A stretch of DNA of 64,000 nucleotides, taken from positions 1-64,000 of the forward strand of contig NZ_JAGQCD010000010.1 of assembly GCF_024345975.1 (NCBI RefSeq), given 5' to 3'. Source of the stretch: Cyanobium sp. Cruz-8D1 (GTDB lineage Bacteria; Cyanobacteriota; Cyanobacteriia; PCC-6307; Cyanobiaceae). How positions within the stretch are numbered: the stretch's first letter is position 1; each line of letters starts with the position of its first letter. Shown one piece after another: positions 47,744-58,129 of the stretch. The notes beneath the pieces were generated by a model. The model did not search any database, was not told the origin of the DNA, and saw nothing but the letters and a program-made list of their open reading frames with translations. The translations under genes and the position numbers were made by a program.

Positions 47744-49189
47744 CTACACTCCATGGCGATCGTCCCCTTCGCCAGCTGTCGCCCCATGGGTATCGACTTT
47801 CATCTCATCTCCAACTTTGGTGCTCTTGCCCTGATCACCCTGGCCGGTCCGGCCGTGATCTTCATCCTTTACTACCGCCGCGGCGCCCTCTGAGCCCTCC
47901 GGCATCAGCAAATCGGCCAAGGCGTGATACACCGGCCTGCCTTGCATGAAATGGCCGGTGTAGGCCGCGATCGCAGCGGCCGCCACCAGTCCTGGCATCA
48001 GCTGCTGATCGCCCGCCATGCGGATGGCGAAGGCGATCGTCATCACGGGCAGCTGGGTGGCACCCGCCAGCCCAGCCGCCATGCCCAGGGCCAGGCCCAG
48101 GTGCGGATCGCCGGCCAGGGCTCGCACGACCCCCGCTCCGAACACCCCCCCCAGGGCAAAGGCCGGGTCGATCAGGCCTCCAGGAATCCCTGTTGACAGC
48201 GCCAGAACGGGTCCGAGCAGCCGTGCGGCCAGCAGGGCCCCCCAATGCCAGTCGAGCGTCGTGTCGGCGTCCTGGTCGAGAACCAGGCGCATCAAGGCTT
48301 CCCCGTCTCCGCCACTGGCGCCGCCGGTAAGCAGGGCCAGCAGGGCCAGCGCCAGTCCCGCCGCCAGGCCGAGGCCCAGGGGCCGTAGGCGGGCGATCGG
48401 GGTGATCAAGGCCGTGGCCCGCACCAACAACCAGGCGAAGCCGCCGCCGAGCAGGCCGCCGCCCAGGCCGATCGGGACCGCCCACAGCAGCTGGTCGAGC
48501 TCCGACACCGGGCTGGCGTTGATGCCAAGGGCGAACATCGGCTGACCGCCCAGGTTGCTCACCAGCGCCGCCGCGCTGGCCAGCACCAACGCCGGCCACA
48601 CCAGCCGCTGCTGGAAGCTGCCGGTGAGCTCCTCGACCACGAAGATCACCCCCATCAGCGGTGTGTTGAAGCCGCCGGCCAGGCCGGCACCGGCCGCACC
48701 CGCCAGCAGATGGCCCCGACTGGCCCGGTGCAGCAGCCCCGGCCAACGCCGCAGCAGGGCCTGGCCCAGCGAAGCGCCCACCTCCACCACGGGGCCCTCC
48801 CGGCCCAGCGGCAGCAGGGCCAGGCTGGCCAGGGTCCAGAGCCCCAGCCGTTCCCCCGTGGGGGCGACGCTGAGCAGCTGGGCGCCCCGGTGGGGATCTT
48901 CCAGACAAAGCATCACCTGGGGGATGCCCGAGCCGGCACCGCGGCGCCAGGGGCCCTGCTGGAACCAGAGCAACAGCGGCACCAAAGGGATCGGCGCCAG
49001 GGCCAGCAGCCACCCGGCGGTGCTCCAGGTGCCGCCACTGAACGCCGGCAGGGCGGAGAGCAGCCGGTCCTGCAGCACGTCGATGCGATTGAGGGGCCAG
49101 CAGGCCAGTCCCACCAGGCCCCCCAACAGAGCCAGCTGGGCCAGGGAGCGAAGCAGGCGGAAGCGATGGCGGCTGTGGTGACGGCTCAT
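47744..49189 (-). CDS. ClC-type chloride channel/antiporter
   Basis: A 481-residue ClC protein with about 16-18 helices. The ion-path motifs are [17 protein letters not shown] with the gating Glu, and [15 protein letters not shown]. Whether it is a channel or Cl-/H+ exchanger cannot be decided from these. The family sequence ends around [12 protein letters not shown], near 47905, but the frame continues a further 50 codons (a polar tail with [15 protein letters not shown]) straight across psb30 on the opposite strand and past its start. ATG 49189 overlaps the recJ stop by 4 bp (ATGA). The open frame to 49357 is not used. Confidence 0.85.
   Translation of the reverse strand: MSRHHSRHRFRLLRSLAQLALLGGLVGLACWPLNRIDVLQDRLLSALPAFSGGTWSTAGWLLALAPIPLVPLLLWFQQGPWRRGAGSGIPQVMLCLEDPHRGAQLLSVAPTGERLGLWTLASLALLPLGREGPVVEVGASLGQALLRRWPGLLHRASRGHLLAGAAGAGLAGGFNTPLMGVIFVVEELTGSFQQRLVWPALVLASAAALVSNLGGQPMFALGINASPVSELDQLLWAVPIGLGGGLLGGGFAWLLVRATALITPIARLRPLGLGLAAGLALALLALLTGGASGGDGEALMRLVLDQDADTTLDWHWGALLAARLLGPVLALSTGIPGGLIDPAFALGGVFGAGVVRALAGDPHLGLALGMAAGLAGATQLPVMTIAFAIRMAGDQQLMPGLVAAAAIAAYTGHFMQGRPVYHALADLLMPEGSEGAAAVVKDEDHGRTGQGDQGKSTKVGDEMKVDTHGATAGEGDDRHGV
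47786..47893 (+). CDS. psb30: photosystem II protein Psb30 (Ycf12)
   Basis: A 35-residue single-span protein starting [14 protein letters not shown] and ending [10 protein letters not shown]. Length and sequence match cyanobacterial Psb30/Ycf12, which sits at the edge of the photosystem II core and stabilises it. The central segment [13 protein letters not shown] is the membrane helix. It lies entirely inside, and antisense to, the 3' end of the ClC channel frame, and opposite to the YkgJ gene upstream with 121 bp between the starts. No terminator was recognised. Confidence 0.93.
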   Translation: MGIDFHLISNFGALALITLAGPAVIFILYYRRGAL

Positions 49190-51102
49190 CCTTCCGCCAT
49201 CCCCAGGGCCATGGCCGCCTCCCGCAGCAGGCCCTGCACGTAGGGGTGGGGCGAAACCGCTGCATCGGCGAGTGCGCCGGAATCCTGGTGGATGGCTGAG
49301 CGCAACTCCTCGCCGGCGGCATTGGTGATCACCAGGGTGTCGCCCTGGCGCCGGCACCAGTAGGTGCGATCCCGCCGCTGCAGGACCACCCCGTCGCCGC
49401 CGCTGCAGCGGATCGCCTCCAGCTCGAGCTGGAACCGTTCCACCCCCTGCCAGTCATCGCGGCGCAGCCGGAAGGCCACATCCACCGGCCCGGCCCACTG
49501 GCTGGGTCCCTGCCAGCGCCAGCCGATCGCCCGCAGCCGCACGTCCCCCTGGGCCAGCTGCAGTTGAAGGTGGCCGCCACGCAGCACCTTCTGCTCCACC
49601 ACCTGGCAGCGACTGGTCCAGAACAGGGGTGTGGGGTTACCAATGCCGAAGGGGGCCAGCCGTTGCAGCTGATGCCAGAACTCACGGTCGATGCGCCCCA
49701 ACCGCAACAGGGCCTCGGGTTCCACGGTGCGACCATCCCCCGCCGCCTCCAGCCAGGCGCCGGCCAGGGCATCGAGCCGTTCCTGCAAGGCGGCGACGTT
49801 CTCGGCCCGCACCGTGAAGCCACCGGCGGCCGGATGGCCGCCGTGGCGCTCCAGCAGCTCGGCGCAGGCCATCAGGGCCGCATCCACGGCAAAGCCCTTG
49901 GGAGCCCGCACCGAAGCCCGCAGTCGACCGCCCCCCTCCGCCGCCAGCAGGGCCACCGGACGGCCGAAACGCTCCACCAGCCGGGAGGCGACGATGCCGA
50001 TGACGCCATGGTGCCAGTGGCCCTGGGCGAGCAGCAGGAAGGCGGGCCGCTGGGGTCCGTCGGCCTCCAGCAGGGCCAGGGCCTCCGCCTCGATCGCACC
50101 GCAGAGCTCCCGCCGCTGGCGGTTGAGGGCTTCACAGGAGCGGGCCAGCTCCAAGGCCCGCTCCGGATCCTCCGTGGTGAGCAGGTCGACCACCAGCTGG
50201 GGATCCCCCAGCCGGCCCACGGCATTGATGCGGGGGGCCAACTGGAAGCCCACCGCCTCCGCATCGACCCGGTGCTTCTCCAGGCCCGCCAGTTGCCGCA
50301 GGGCCTGCAGACCCGGCAGGGGGCTGCTGCCCAGCAAGGGCAGGCCATCGAGCAACCAGCGGCGGTTCACCCCCTGCAGTGGTGCCATGTCGGCGATGGT
50401 GCCGATGCAGAACAGGTTGAGGGCGATCTCCAGCCCCTGGCGGTTCTTCAGCCGCCGGCAAAGGGCGGTGGCCAGCACGTGGGCCAGCCCCACGCCCGCC
50501 AGGCCCCGGTAGGGGGAGCCCACGGGGGTGACGGCCGGATGCAGCAGGGCCAGGTGCGGCGGTAGCTGGGGCGGCAGGGTGTGGTGATCGGTGAGGATCA
50601 CCCCCACCTCAAGGGCGGCGGCGCGCTCCAAGGCCTCGATGGCGGCCACCCCGTTATCCACGGTGATCAGCAGCCGCACCCCCTCGGCCGCCAGCCGCTC
50701 CACCATGGCGACGTTGAGGCCGTAGCCGTCCTCCATGCGGCTGGGAATGGCGGCCCGGGGCCGGGCGCCGAGGCGCTGCAGCACCCCAACCAGCAGGGCG
50801 GTGCTGGTCATGCCGTCGGCGTCGTAGTCACCGCAGATGGCCACCGCCTCGCCCGCCTGGCAGCAGCGCACCAGCCGCTCGACAGCCACCGCCAGGCCGG
50901 GGAAATGGGCCTGGGGGTCGGGGGCGACCTCGGGTTCGAGCAGCCGGCGCACCGCCGCCGCCGTCCGCAGGCCACGACGCCGCAGGATCGTCAGCAATTC
51001 ATCGGGCAGCGCGCCAGCAGAATCTGCGGCGCCCTCTGCCGGGTCATCGCCGCCCAGCGGAGTGGGCAGCAGCCAACGTCGCTCGTCGATGGCAGGGAGC
51101 AA
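49186..51102 (-). CDS. recJ: single-stranded-DNA-specific exonuclease RecJ
   Basis: A 638-residue RecJ with the DHH phosphoesterase motifs GDYDADGMTST, TVDNGVAA, ILTDHHTLP and the DHHA1 motif ERHGGHPAAGGF; Asp and His residues for Mn2+ are intact. RecJ degrades 5' single-stranded ends in recombination and base-excision repair. No ATG is available near the family start. TTG 51102 (LLPAIDERRWLL) is my choice; the frame is open to 51324 over the divergent HAD gene. It is coupled to the ClC gene by a 4-bp overlap. Confidence 0.92.
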   Translation of the reverse strand: MLPAIDERRWLLPTPLGGDDPAEGAADSAGALPDELLTILRRRGLRTAAAVRRLLEPEVAPDPQAHFPGLAVAVERLVRCCQAGEAVAICGDYDADGMTSTALLVGVLQRLGARPRAAIPSRMEDGYGLNVAMVERLAAEGVRLLITVDNGVAAIEALERAAALEVGVILTDHHTLPPQLPPHLALLHPAVTPVGSPYRGLAGVGLAHVLATALCRRLKNRQGLEIALNLFCIGTIADMAPLQGVNRRWLLDGLPLLGSSPLPGLQALRQLAGLEKHRVDAEAVGFQLAPRINAVGRLGDPQLVVDLLTTEDPERALELARSCEALNRQRRELCGAIEAEALALLEADGPQRPAFLLLAQGHWHHGVIGIVASRLVERFGRPVALLAAEGGGRLRASVRAPKGFAVDAALMACAELLERHGGHPAAGGFTVRAENVAALQERLDALAGAWLEAAGDGRTVEPEALLRLGRIDREFWHQLQRLAPFGIGNPTPLFWTSRCQVVEQKVLRGGHLQLQLAQGDVRLRAIGWRWQGPSQWAGPVDVAFRLRRDDWQGVERFQLELEAIRCSGGDGVVLQRRDRTYWCRRQGDTLVITNAAGEELRSAIHQDSGALADAAVSPHPYVQGLLREAAMALGMAEG

Positions 51103-51190
51103 CGATGGGCGGGCGGGGCCTCCGCATTGTGGGAGGCGGGGTTGCGTGACGCACCCCTTAGCCTTGCGATGGCAACACGTGTGGCATCCG

Positions 51191-51952
51191 ATGGCCCCGG
51201 CCCTGACGGCCCTGCTCTGGGACGTGGATGGCACCCTGGCCGAAACGGAGTTCGAGGGCCACAGGGTGGCGTTCAACCACAGCTTCGCGGCCGCGGGTCT
51301 GCCCTGGCGATGGGATCGCCCCACCTACGCCCGGCTGCTGGCGGTGAGTGGCGGCCACGAAAGGATCACCCATTTTCTGGAGCAGGCAGAAGGCCGCGCC
51401 CCCGAGCCGGAGCGGGTGGCGGAGCTGCAGCGCCACAAGCAGACCCTCTACACGGCTCTGGTGCGCCAGGGCGGGCTGGCCCTCAGGCCGGGGGTGGCCC
51501 GCCTGGTGCAGGCCGCCGCTGCCGCAGGCCTGCGGCAGGCGATCGTCACCACCAGCGGCCGCAGCGCCGTGACCTCCCTGCTCGAAGGGGCGCCGCCAGG
51601 GGTAGCTGGGGCCTTCGACTTCTGGATCTGCGGCGAGGACGTGGCAGCCAAAAAACCCGATCCGGAGGCCTACCGGCTGGCCCTGCAGCGCCTGGAGGCG
51701 AGTGATCAGGGCGTTTTGGTGCTGGAGGACTCCCCGGCCGGCCTGGCGGCCGCCAGCGGCGCCGGCCTGCCCTGTCTGGTCTGCAGAAGTGTGGCGACCC
51801 GGGAGCAACCGGCCAGCGCCTTCAGCGCCGCCCGGGCCGTGGTCGAGAACCTGGAGGAAGCTGAGGGCACAATCGTCGTGCGAAAGGGGCCGGCTTGCCC
51901 CGGCCCCCAGGTGACGCTGTCGTGGCTGCAGCGCCTGCTCGATCCGCCATGA
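51191..51952 (+). CDS. HAD-family phosphatase of the CbbY/phosphoglucomutase type
   Basis: A 253-residue haloacid dehalogenase phosphatase. Motif I is LLWDVDGTLAETE, motif II Ser/Thr in VTTSGRSAV, motif III Lys in AAKKPDPEAY, and motif IV VLEDSPAGLAAA. A cap domain lies between motifs I and II. CbbY-type enzymes remove phosphate from sugar phosphates such as xylulose-1,5-bisphosphate in Calvin-cycle organisms; the exact substrate is unknown here. ATG 51191 is chosen; it is divergent from recJ. The stop overlaps the ycf20 start by 4 bp. Confidence 0.85.
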   Translation: MAPALTALLWDVDGTLAETEFEGHRVAFNHSFAAAGLPWRWDRPTYARLLAVSGGHERITHFLEQAEGRAPEPERVAELQRHKQTLYTALVRQGGLALRPGVARLVQAAAAAGLRQAIVTTSGRSAVTSLLEGAPPGVAGAFDFWICGEDVAAKKPDPEAYRLALQRLEASDQGVLVLEDSPAGLAAASGAGLPCLVCRSVATREQPASAFSAARAVVENLEEAEGTIVVRKGPACPGPQVTLSWLQRLLDPP

Positions 51953-52296
51953 CCCGCCTCCCCGTGCAGCGGACCCGCTTTCAGGGACTGATCAGCCGGC
52001 TGGGGGGGCGGACGGTTGGCCTGGTGCGACGCAGCTGGCGGAGTGCCAGCCTGGCCGCCCTGGCCCTGCTGCTGGGTTTCTTCGCCGGTCAGAATCTCAC
52101 AAGTTTGCTTCTGATCGCCTCTCCAGGGGGGAGGCCGGCCGTGGTGCTCGCCCTGCTACTGGTGATGGAAACGCTGGTGCGGCTGCGCAGCCGGTTGGTG
52201 CAGGCCGAGCCCTCCCTGACCTGGGTGATCGTCGACAACCTCCGCATCGGCGCCACCTACTCCATCGTGCTGGAGGCCTTCAAGCTTGGAACCTGA
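51949..52296 (+). CDS. ycf20: Ycf20-family (DUF565) membrane protein
   Basis: A 115-residue protein with two or three membrane spans (LAALALLLGFFAGQNLT, VVLALLLVMETLVRL) and the family ending [20 protein letters not shown]. Ycf20 is encoded in plastids of algae and in all cyanobacteria; its role is linked to thermal dissipation of excess light in a green alga. ATG 51949 overlaps the HAD gene stop by 4 bp, so both are translated together, and the glycerate kinase TTG start overlaps its end by 11 bp. Confidence 0.82.
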   Translation: MTRLPVQRTRFQGLISRLGGRTVGLVRRSWRSASLAALALLLGFFAGQNLTSLLLIASPGGRPAVVLALLLVMETLVRLRSRLVQAEPSLTWVIVDNLRIGATYSIVLEAFKLGT

Positions 52297-53227
52297 GCCG
52301 GCGGCGGATACCTGGGGGCGGCGGCTGGAGCAGGCTGGCGACCTCGGCCCGGTGCACCCCACCCTGCTGCGGCACCTGGCCCTGCCGCTGCTGCGGCGGC
52401 TGGAGAACAGCCTGGTCAGTGGAGCGGCCCAGCGGCGACCGGTCCTGGCCCTGAATGGGCCGGTGGGTGCCGGCAAAACCAGCATCGGCCGCGCCCTCGA
52501 GCGCCTTGCCGCCCAGGGCGGCCTGAAGCTCGTGGTGGCCTCGATCGACGACCTCTACTTACCCGCCGACCGACGGCGCCAGGTGCTGGCGGACAATCCC
52601 TTCGGTGTCAACCGGGTACCGCCCGGATGCCACGACCTGCCGCTGCTGCTGAGGGCGCTGAAGGCCTGGCGGGCTGGGGGGCCGCTGCGGCTGCCCCGCT
52701 TCGACAAGACCCTGGCCGGAGGCGAAGGGGAGCGGGCCGGCTGGCGTGAGCAGCCCGCGGACGCCCTGGTGATCGAAGGCTGGCTGATGGGCTGCCGTTC
52801 GCTTGGGCCGCTCGTCTTGGGCACGTGCCTGAAGAACGGTGCCGGACTCGAGGCCCTGACGGCCGCGGAGCGCGACTGGTTGCCCCTCTGGGACCACCAT
52901 CTGGCGGCCTATGGGGAACTCTGGGACGCCTGTGACGGCCTCTGGCTGCTGCGTCCCGAGCGGTGGAGCCTGCCCCGACGCTGGCGCTTCCAGGCGGAGG
53001 CCCGACAGCGGCGTTCGGGTGGGGGCTGGCTCAAGGCTGACCAACTCGATGGTCTGGTGCGAGCCACACTCCATTCGCTGCCCCCCGCCCTCTATCAGGA
53101 CCCCTTGCTCAAGCAGGACCCGTGTCTGGCGCTGAAGGGCGGCGTGTTCCTTGATGGCAGAAGGCGTTGCCGCCCCCTGCAGGCTCAGCTCTCTTCGCTG
53201 GCTTCGGCGTCTTCAGCGATCGGGTAG
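52286..53227 (+). CDS. glyK: D-glycerate 3-kinase, plant-like GLYK type
   Basis: A 313-residue P-loop kinase. Walker A is [15 protein letters not shown], followed by [16 protein letters not shown] and a motif [16 protein letters not shown], then [16 protein letters not shown], all characteristic of plant-type glycerate kinase, the last enzyme of photorespiration, which returns 3-phosphoglycerate to the Calvin cycle. The only suitable start is TTG 52286, inside the end of ycf20. The last 43 bp overlap the 3' end of rpmF on the other strand. The HAD phosphatase, Ycf20 and GLYK appear to be one transcription unit. Confidence 0.85.
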   Translation: MEPEPAADTWGRRLEQAGDLGPVHPTLLRHLALPLLRRLENSLVSGAAQRRPVLALNGPVGAGKTSIGRALERLAAQGGLKLVVASIDDLYLPADRRRQVLADNPFGVNRVPPGCHDLPLLLRALKAWRAGGPLRLPRFDKTLAGGEGERAGWREQPADALVIEGWLMGCRSLGPLVLGTCLKNGAGLEALTAAERDWLPLWDHHLAAYGELWDACDGLWLLRPERWSLPRRWRFQAEARQRRSGGGWLKADQLDGLVRATLHSLPPALYQDPLLKQDPCLALKGGVFLDGRRRCRPLQAQLSSLASASSAIG

Positions 53228-53367
53228 ACGAAGCCCTGGGCGCGACCGCTGAGAACGGCTTTGCCCAGCGACATGGCCTTCTGGGCCGCTACACCGGCTT
53301 TGGCCTTCCAATGGGCATGGCGTTGATTGCGCTTGCCCTTGGAGGTTTTCTTCTTGGGTACAGCCAT
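53185..53367 (-). CDS. rpmF: 50S ribosomal protein L32
   Basis: A 60-residue L32 with the family start [20 protein letters not shown]. It lacks the C-terminal zinc cysteines of some L32 proteins and ends with an acidic tail ([10 protein letters not shown]). The ATG at 53367 is followed by the canonical sequence, so the start is firm. Its 3' end overlaps the glycerate kinase gene by 43 bp and it is divergent from ftsH. Cyanobacterial L32 proteins of the cysteine-less form are usual. Confidence 0.97.
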   Translation of the reverse strand: MAVPKKKTSKGKRNQRHAHWKAKAGVAAQKAMSLGKAVLSGRAQGFVYPIAEDAEASEES

Positions 53368-53459
53368 CCTGCTATCTCGTTGCCAAACGTTGATCCTGCG
53401 TCGCCGACTCGCCTTTCGTCAAATCGCTACAGTCAACTCCTGTCAAGGACGCCAGGCCT

Positions 53460-55331
53460 GTGAGCAGCAGTTCTCCTCCGGAGCCGGCCAAACCAGCCCC
53501 GCCGGTCCAACCGGGTTTCAGCCTGGGGGGCCAGTCCTCCGCGGCACCCTCCTACAGCCAGCTGTTGCGGGACATTGAAGCCGGCAAGGTGAAGAGCCTG
53601 GAGCTCTCCCCCGCCCAGCGGGTGGTGACCGCCACCTTCGCCGACGGCCGCAGCCGCCAGGTGGCGGTCTTCAGCGACAACCAGCAGCTGTTGCGCACCG
53701 CCGAACAGGCCAGGGTGCCCCTGGCGGTGCGGGATGAGCGGCGCGATGACGCCATGGCCGGGCTGGTCACCAACGGCCTGCTGGTGGTGCTGCTGATCGC
53801 CGGCCTGGTGCTGCTGGTGCGGCGCTCCGCCCAGGTGGCCAACAAGGCGATGGGATTCGGCCGCAGCCAGCCCCGTCTGCAGGAGGAAGGGGCGATCACG
53901 ACGCGCTTCGAGGACGTGGCCGGCATCGCTGAGGCCAAGGAGGAACTGCAGGAGGTGGTGACCTTCCTCAAGACCCCGGAACGGTTCACCGCCATCGGCG
54001 CCCGCATCCCCAAAGGGGTGCTGCTGGTCGGCCCCCCCGGCACCGGCAAGACGCTGCTGGCCCGGGCCATCGCCGGTGAAGCCGGTGTGCCCTTCTTCTC
54101 CATGGCCGCCACCGAGTTCGTCGAGATGTTCGTGGGCGTGGGTGCCAGCCGGGTACGCGATCTGTTCCGTCAGGCGAAGGCCAAGGCCCCTTGCATCATT
54201 TTCATCGACGAGATCGATGCCGTGGGACGCCAGCGGGGGGCGGGGATCGGCGGCGGCAACGACGAACGGGAGCAGACCCTCAACCAGCTGCTGACCGAGA
54301 TGGATGGCTTCGAGGACAACTCGGGGGTGATCCTGCTGGCCGCCACCAACCGCCTCGATGTGCTGGATACGGCCCTGCTGCGTCCCGGCCGTTTCGATCG
54401 CCGCATCAGCGTCGACCTGCCGGACCGCTCGGGTCGCGAAGAGATCCTCTCGGTTCACGCCCGCACCCGGCCCCTGGCCGAAGAGGTGTCCCTGGCCGAC
54501 TGGGCGCGCCGCACCCCCGGTTTCTCCGGTGCCGACCTGGCCAACCTGCTCAACGAGGCGGCCATCCTCACGGCCCGGCGCCAGAAGAGCCAGGTGGACG
54601 ACGAGGCCATCGGTGACGCCCTCGAACGCATCACCATGGGGCTGACCGCCGCCCCGCTGCAGGACAGCGCCAAGAAGCGGCTGATCGCCTATCACGAGAT
54701 CGGCCACGCCCTGCTGACCACTCTGGTCCCCCCAGCCGACAAGCTCGACAAGGTGACGCTGTTGCCCCGGGCCGGTGGCGTGGGCGGTTTCGCCCGCACC
54801 ATGCCCGATGAAGACATCCTCGATTCCGGCCTGATCAGCAAGGCCTACCTGCGGGCCCGGCTGGTGGTGGCCCTCGGCGGCCGTGCCGCCGAACTGGTGG
54901 TGTTCGGCCCCAGCGAGGTGACCCAGGGGGCCAGCAGCGACCTGCAACTGGTGCGGCGCATCTGCCGCGACATGGTGATGCGCTACGGCTTCTCCAGCCT
55001 CGGCCACTTCGCCCTCGAGGAAGAGGGGGAGGAGGTGTTTTTAGGCCGCGACTGGATCCGCTCCAGTCCCCACACCTCCGTACGCACTGGCAATCGCATC
55101 GACGAGCAGGTGCGCCAGCTGGCCAACGAGGCCCTGGAAAGGGCTGTGGCGGTGCTGACGCCCCGCCGCGAGCTGCTCGATGAGCTGGTCAACCGGCTGA
55201 TCGAGATGGAAACCATCGATGGCGACAGCTTCCGCGCCTTGGTGGACGCCCACGAGGCCTCTGGCGGCTCAGCCCTCGCCGCCCAGGCCGGAGGCAAAGC
55301 GGATGTCGAGGCTGCGCAGGTGGGTGTGTAG
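53460..55331 (+). CDS. ftsH: FtsH ATP-dependent zinc metalloprotease with a single membrane span
   Basis: A 623-residue FtsH. The AAA domain has Walker A GPPGTGKT (191-198), Walker [13 protein letters not shown], and the second region of homology with [20 protein letters not shown]; the protease zinc site is HEIGH near residue 417. FtsH enzymes remove damaged membrane proteins, in cyanobacteria including photodamaged D1. Only one hydrophobic span is seen (about 100-121); the N-terminal TM1 that normally precedes the lumenal domain is absent, replaced by about 30 Ser/Pro-rich residues. No upstream start can restore it because TGA closes the frame about 65 bases earlier. GTG 53460 is the start. 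It ends in TAG and overlaps the bicupin gene by 63 bp. Confidence 0.93.
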   Translation: MSSSSPPEPAKPAPPVQPGFSLGGQSSAAPSYSQLLRDIEAGKVKSLELSPAQRVVTATFADGRSRQVAVFSDNQQLLRTAEQARVPLAVRDERRDDAMAGLVTNGLLVVLLIAGLVLLVRRSAQVANKAMGFGRSQPRLQEEGAITTRFEDVAGIAEAKEELQEVVTFLKTPERFTAIGARIPKGVLLVGPPGTGKTLLARAIAGEAGVPFFSMAATEFVEMFVGVGASRVRDLFRQAKAKAPCIIFIDEIDAVGRQRGAGIGGGNDEREQTLNQLLTEMDGFEDNSGVILLAATNRLDVLDTALLRPGRFDRRISVDLPDRSGREEILSVHARTRPLAEEVSLADWARRTPGFSGADLANLLNEAAILTARRQKSQVDDEAIGDALERITMGLTAAPLQDSAKKRLIAYHEIGHALLTTLVPPADKLDKVTLLPRAGGVGGFARTMPDEDILDSGLISKAYLRARLVVALGGRAAELVVFGPSEVTQGASSDLQLVRRICRDMVMRYGFSSLGHFALEEEGEEVFLGRDWIRSSPHTSVRTGNRIDEQVRQLANEALERAVAVLTPRRELLDELVNRLIEMETIDGDSFRALVDAHEASGGSALAAQAGGKADVEAAQVGV

Positions 55332-56267
55332 GCCGGCGTCCTGAATCGGCAGCAGCCGTGCCATCCGGCCGCTCTCGTTGCCGTGGGCATGCCAGTGGCC
55401 CGGAGGGGTGATGAAAGCTCCCCCCGGCTCCCAATCGATCCGGGTGGGGTTGAGGATGGCACCATCGGCGCCAAGCTCACTGCCCACCAGGCTGTAGCAG
55501 CCAGGGTCGCAGTCGATGATCAGGTCGAGGGCCACCGACTGATGCCGGTGCGGCGGCTGAATGGCGCCATCGGGCACCACACCGAGCATCGCCCAGAGGG
55601 TATGGGTCACGGTGCGGGTGGCGGGCAGATCGGCGTGGGCCAGCAGGATGCTCAGCCGGTTGGAGCGGGCGGCGCTGGGGTCGGCCAACAGCTGCTGCAG
55701 GGCCTCCTCCTGGCGGGCGGCCGGGTAATGGATGGCACTGAAGCGGGGGCTGGCGGGCCGCACCCCCAGGTAGCGCAGCAGGGGGGCGTCATGCACCCAG
55801 TACAGAACGCTCTCCTCTGTGGCGTGAAGGAGGGGGTCGGCACCGGCGGGCAGCACGAACAGATCACCCTCGGCCCAGCTGAGACTGAGCGCTGGGCCGA
55901 GGGCGTCACCCGGGCGCTCCAGCCGGCCGGCGCCGCGCAGCACGTAAAACAGAGAGCTGGTGGCGGCCGCCGCCGCCTTGAGCCCCTCACCCGGCAGCAG
56001 GCGCAGGAAGTGGGCCGCCAGGCCCGGGCTGGTGGCGGGCCCGTCGCAACCCAGGGCGCCGCTGAGATCGAGGGGCAACACCGCCGTGGGCCCCTGGCCA
56101 TGGAGCTCAGCGCCCCACTGGTGATAGCGGATCGGCTCGGTCAGCCCAGGCCGCACCGGATTGGCGGCCTGGCGGTAGTCGTAATAGAGGCCGGCCGACA
56201 GCCAGTCGTGGACAGCGCCGTTGCTTTCGGCAGGAACCGTGGGGCTGGGGGCCTGGATCGGTTCCAT
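55269..56267 (-). CDS. cupin-domain protein, gentisate dioxygenase-like bicupin
   Basis: A 332-residue protein with two cupin barrels. The first ([26 protein letters not shown]) and second ([38 protein letters not shown]) share the layout of gentisate/salicylate dioxygenases; the metal-site histidines are clear in the second barrel (HRHQ, HWHAH) but not in the first. Ring-cleavage activity is uncertain, and substrate is unknown. ATG 56267 is the first in frame. The last 63 bp overlap ftsH on the other strand. Confidence 0.75.
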   Translation of the reverse strand: MEPIQAPSPTVPAESNGAVHDWLSAGLYYDYRQAANPVRPGLTEPIRYHQWGAELHGQGPTAVLPLDLSGALGCDGPATSPGLAAHFLRLLPGEGLKAAAAATSSLFYVLRGAGRLERPGDALGPALSLSWAEGDLFVLPAGADPLLHATEESVLYWVHDAPLLRYLGVRPASPRFSAIHYPAARQEEALQQLLADPSAARSNRLSILLAHADLPATRTVTHTLWAMLGVVPDGAIQPPHRHQSVALDLIIDCDPGCYSLVGSELGADGAILNPTRIDWEPGGAFITPPGHWHAHGNESGRMARLLPIQDAGLHTHLRSLDIRFASGLGGEG

Positions 56268-56356
56268 GGGAGGAAAGCGGATGGGTGGAAAAGCCTATGG
56301 AATCCACGGCGGCACCGCCGAACCCGCGGCGGCGGGCGCTGTGAGGCCATCCGGAC

Positions 56357-56632
56357 TCAGCCGCCTGCGACCGCCGGCACGATGCTCACCTCATCCCCAT
56401 CGCTGAGGACGGTGGCCTGGTTGTCCAGGAAGCGAATGTCCTCGCTGTTCACGTAGAGATTGAGGAAGCGACGCAGCTTGCCGTTCTCATCACACAGGCG
56501 GGCCTGGATGCCGGGATAACGACCTTCCAGAGCCTGGAGCAGGCCGTCGATGCTGGCGGCCTCGAGGCTGACGCTGGCCTCGTCGTTGGTGAATTTCTGC
56601 AGAGGGGTGGGGATCAGAACCTGGATGGCCAT
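56357..56632 (-). CDS. ThiS/MoaD-family sulfur-carrier-like protein
   Basis: A 91-residue beta-grasp protein ending in AVAGG. The C-terminal Gly-Gly is the residue pair that is activated and loaded with sulfur in ThiS, MoaD and CysO. Segments [15 protein letters not shown] (LEGRYPG here), [16 protein letters not shown] and [14 protein letters not shown] fit the MoaD family. It lies 41 bp downstream of threonine synthase on the same strand, an arrangement like CysO with a PLP enzyme. Partner enzyme and product are unknown. ATG 56632 is used. Confidence 0.85.
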   Translation of the reverse strand: MAIQVLIPTPLQKFTNDEASVSLEAASIDGLLQALEGRYPGIQARLCDENGKLRRFLNLYVNSEDIRFLDNQATVLSDGDEVSIVPAVAGG

Positions 56633-56673
56633 GGAGAACGTCGGTGGGACTGGAAACGATGGAAGGGGGCAGC

Positions 56674-57969
56674 TCAGGCCGGCGTGGCCTTGCTGCCGTG
56701 GGAGGCCTGGGACTGCGCCCAGGCGGCATTGAAACTGGCCAGCTGGGGCTCGATGGTGTAGGGGGCGCCGATGCAGGAAGCGATCGCTTCGGTGGTCTTG
56801 AGTCCGTTGCCGGTGATGTAGGCGACGGTGGTTTCCGAGGGGTCGATCTTGCCCTGTTCCACCAGCTTCTTGAGCACGGCGATGGTGGTGCCACCGGCGG
56901 TTTCGGTGAACACGCCCTCCATCTCGGCCAGCAGCTTGATGCCGTCGATGATCTCCTCATCGCTGACCGCCGCGATGGTGCCACCGGTGCGGTTGGCGAT
57001 GTCGATGGCGTAGGGGCCGTCGGCGGGGTTGCCGATGGCGATCGACTTGGCGATGGTGTTCGGCTTCACCGGGGTGATGAAGTCGCGGCCGGCGGCGAAG
57101 GCCTGGGCGATCGGGGAGCAGCCCTCGGCCTGGGCGCCGCTGAAGCGCACCGGCTTCTCGTCGACGAGGCCCACCTTGATGAACTCGTCGAAGCCCTTGC
57201 GGATCTTGGTGAACAGGGAGCCGGAGGCCAGCGGAGCGACGATGTGGTCGGGAAGCTGCCAGCCGAGCTGCTCAATCACCTCGTAGCCGAGGGTCTTGGA
57301 GCCTTCGGAGTAGTAGGGGCGCAGGTTGATGTTGACGAAACCCCAGCCGTAGGTGTTGGCCACCTCGGAGCAGAGCCGGTTGACCTGGTCGTAATTGCCC
57401 TTCACCGCCATCAGGGTGGGGTTGTAGACGAGGGTGCCCAGCACCTTGCCCAGTTCGAGATCGCTGGGGATGAAGACGCAGCACTCCAGGCCGGCGTGGG
57501 CGGCGATGGCGGCGGTGGAGTTGGCCAGGTTGCCGGTGGAGGCGCAGCTGACGGTGGTGAAGCCCAGCTCACGGGCGCGGGTGAGGGCCACCGAGACGAC
57601 GCGGTCCTTGAAGGACAGCGTCGGCATGTTGACGCCGTCGTTCTTGATGTAGAGCGAGGAGAGGCCGAGGCGCCTGGCCAGGCGATCGGCCTTGAGCAGG
57701 GGGGTGAAGCCGGTGCCCACGTCGATGGGGTCGCCTTCGACGGGCAGAAATTCCCGGTACCGCCAGATGGAGGTGGGGCCAGCCTCAATCGTGGCGCGGC
57801 TGACCCGGCTGCGGATGGCGTCGTAGTCGTAGACCACCTCAAGGGGGCCGAAGCAGACGTCTTCACAGACATGGCGAGCTCCGGCCTCATAGGGATGACC
57901 GCATTCCTTGCAGCGCAGGCCCGTGAAGGTGGAGCGGGAAAGGGTGGCGGTCAAAGCGATCCCGGACAC
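56674..57969 (-). CDS. thrC: threonine synthase
   Basis: A 431-residue PLP enzyme that converts O-phosphohomoserine to threonine. The PLP lysine is in [14 protein letters not shown]; the phosphate-binding [16 protein letters not shown] and the [13 protein letters not shown] segment are present. The N-terminus has a zinc-ribbon-like set of cysteines (CKECG, CEDVC), as in plant-type threonine synthases. ATG 57969 is the first in frame. The ThiS-like gene follows at 41 bp, suggesting one transcript. It is divergent from the UPF0182 gene. Confidence 0.92.
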   Translation of the reverse strand: MSGIALTATLSRSTFTGLRCKECGHPYEAGARHVCEDVCFGPLEVVYDYDAIRSRVSRATIEAGPTSIWRYREFLPVEGDPIDVGTGFTPLLKADRLARRLGLSSLYIKNDGVNMPTLSFKDRVVSVALTRARELGFTTVSCASTGNLANSTAAIAAHAGLECCVFIPSDLELGKVLGTLVYNPTLMAVKGNYDQVNRLCSEVANTYGWGFVNINLRPYYSEGSKTLGYEVIEQLGWQLPDHIVAPLASGSLFTKIRKGFDEFIKVGLVDEKPVRFSGAQAEGCSPIAQAFAAGRDFITPVKPNTIAKSIAIGNPADGPYAIDIANRTGGTIAAVSDEEIIDGIKLLAEMEGVFTETAGGTTIAVLKKLVEQGKIDPSETTVAYITGNGLKTTEAIASCIGAPYTIEPQLASFNAAWAQSQASHGSKATPA

Positions 57970-58129
57970 TTTTCAGAAAGCTAACAGCGGTGGCCGGCGC
58001 CTGCCTTTAAAGCCGATCTCTGGGATCGGGTAATGAGTCTGCCGTCGTAATGCGGTGACCGAGGCGGTGGCAGTCGCTGGCCTGGAGCCGGCACCTTGTC
58101 GCCCGCAGGGTTCTGCCTACGCTCCGCTT

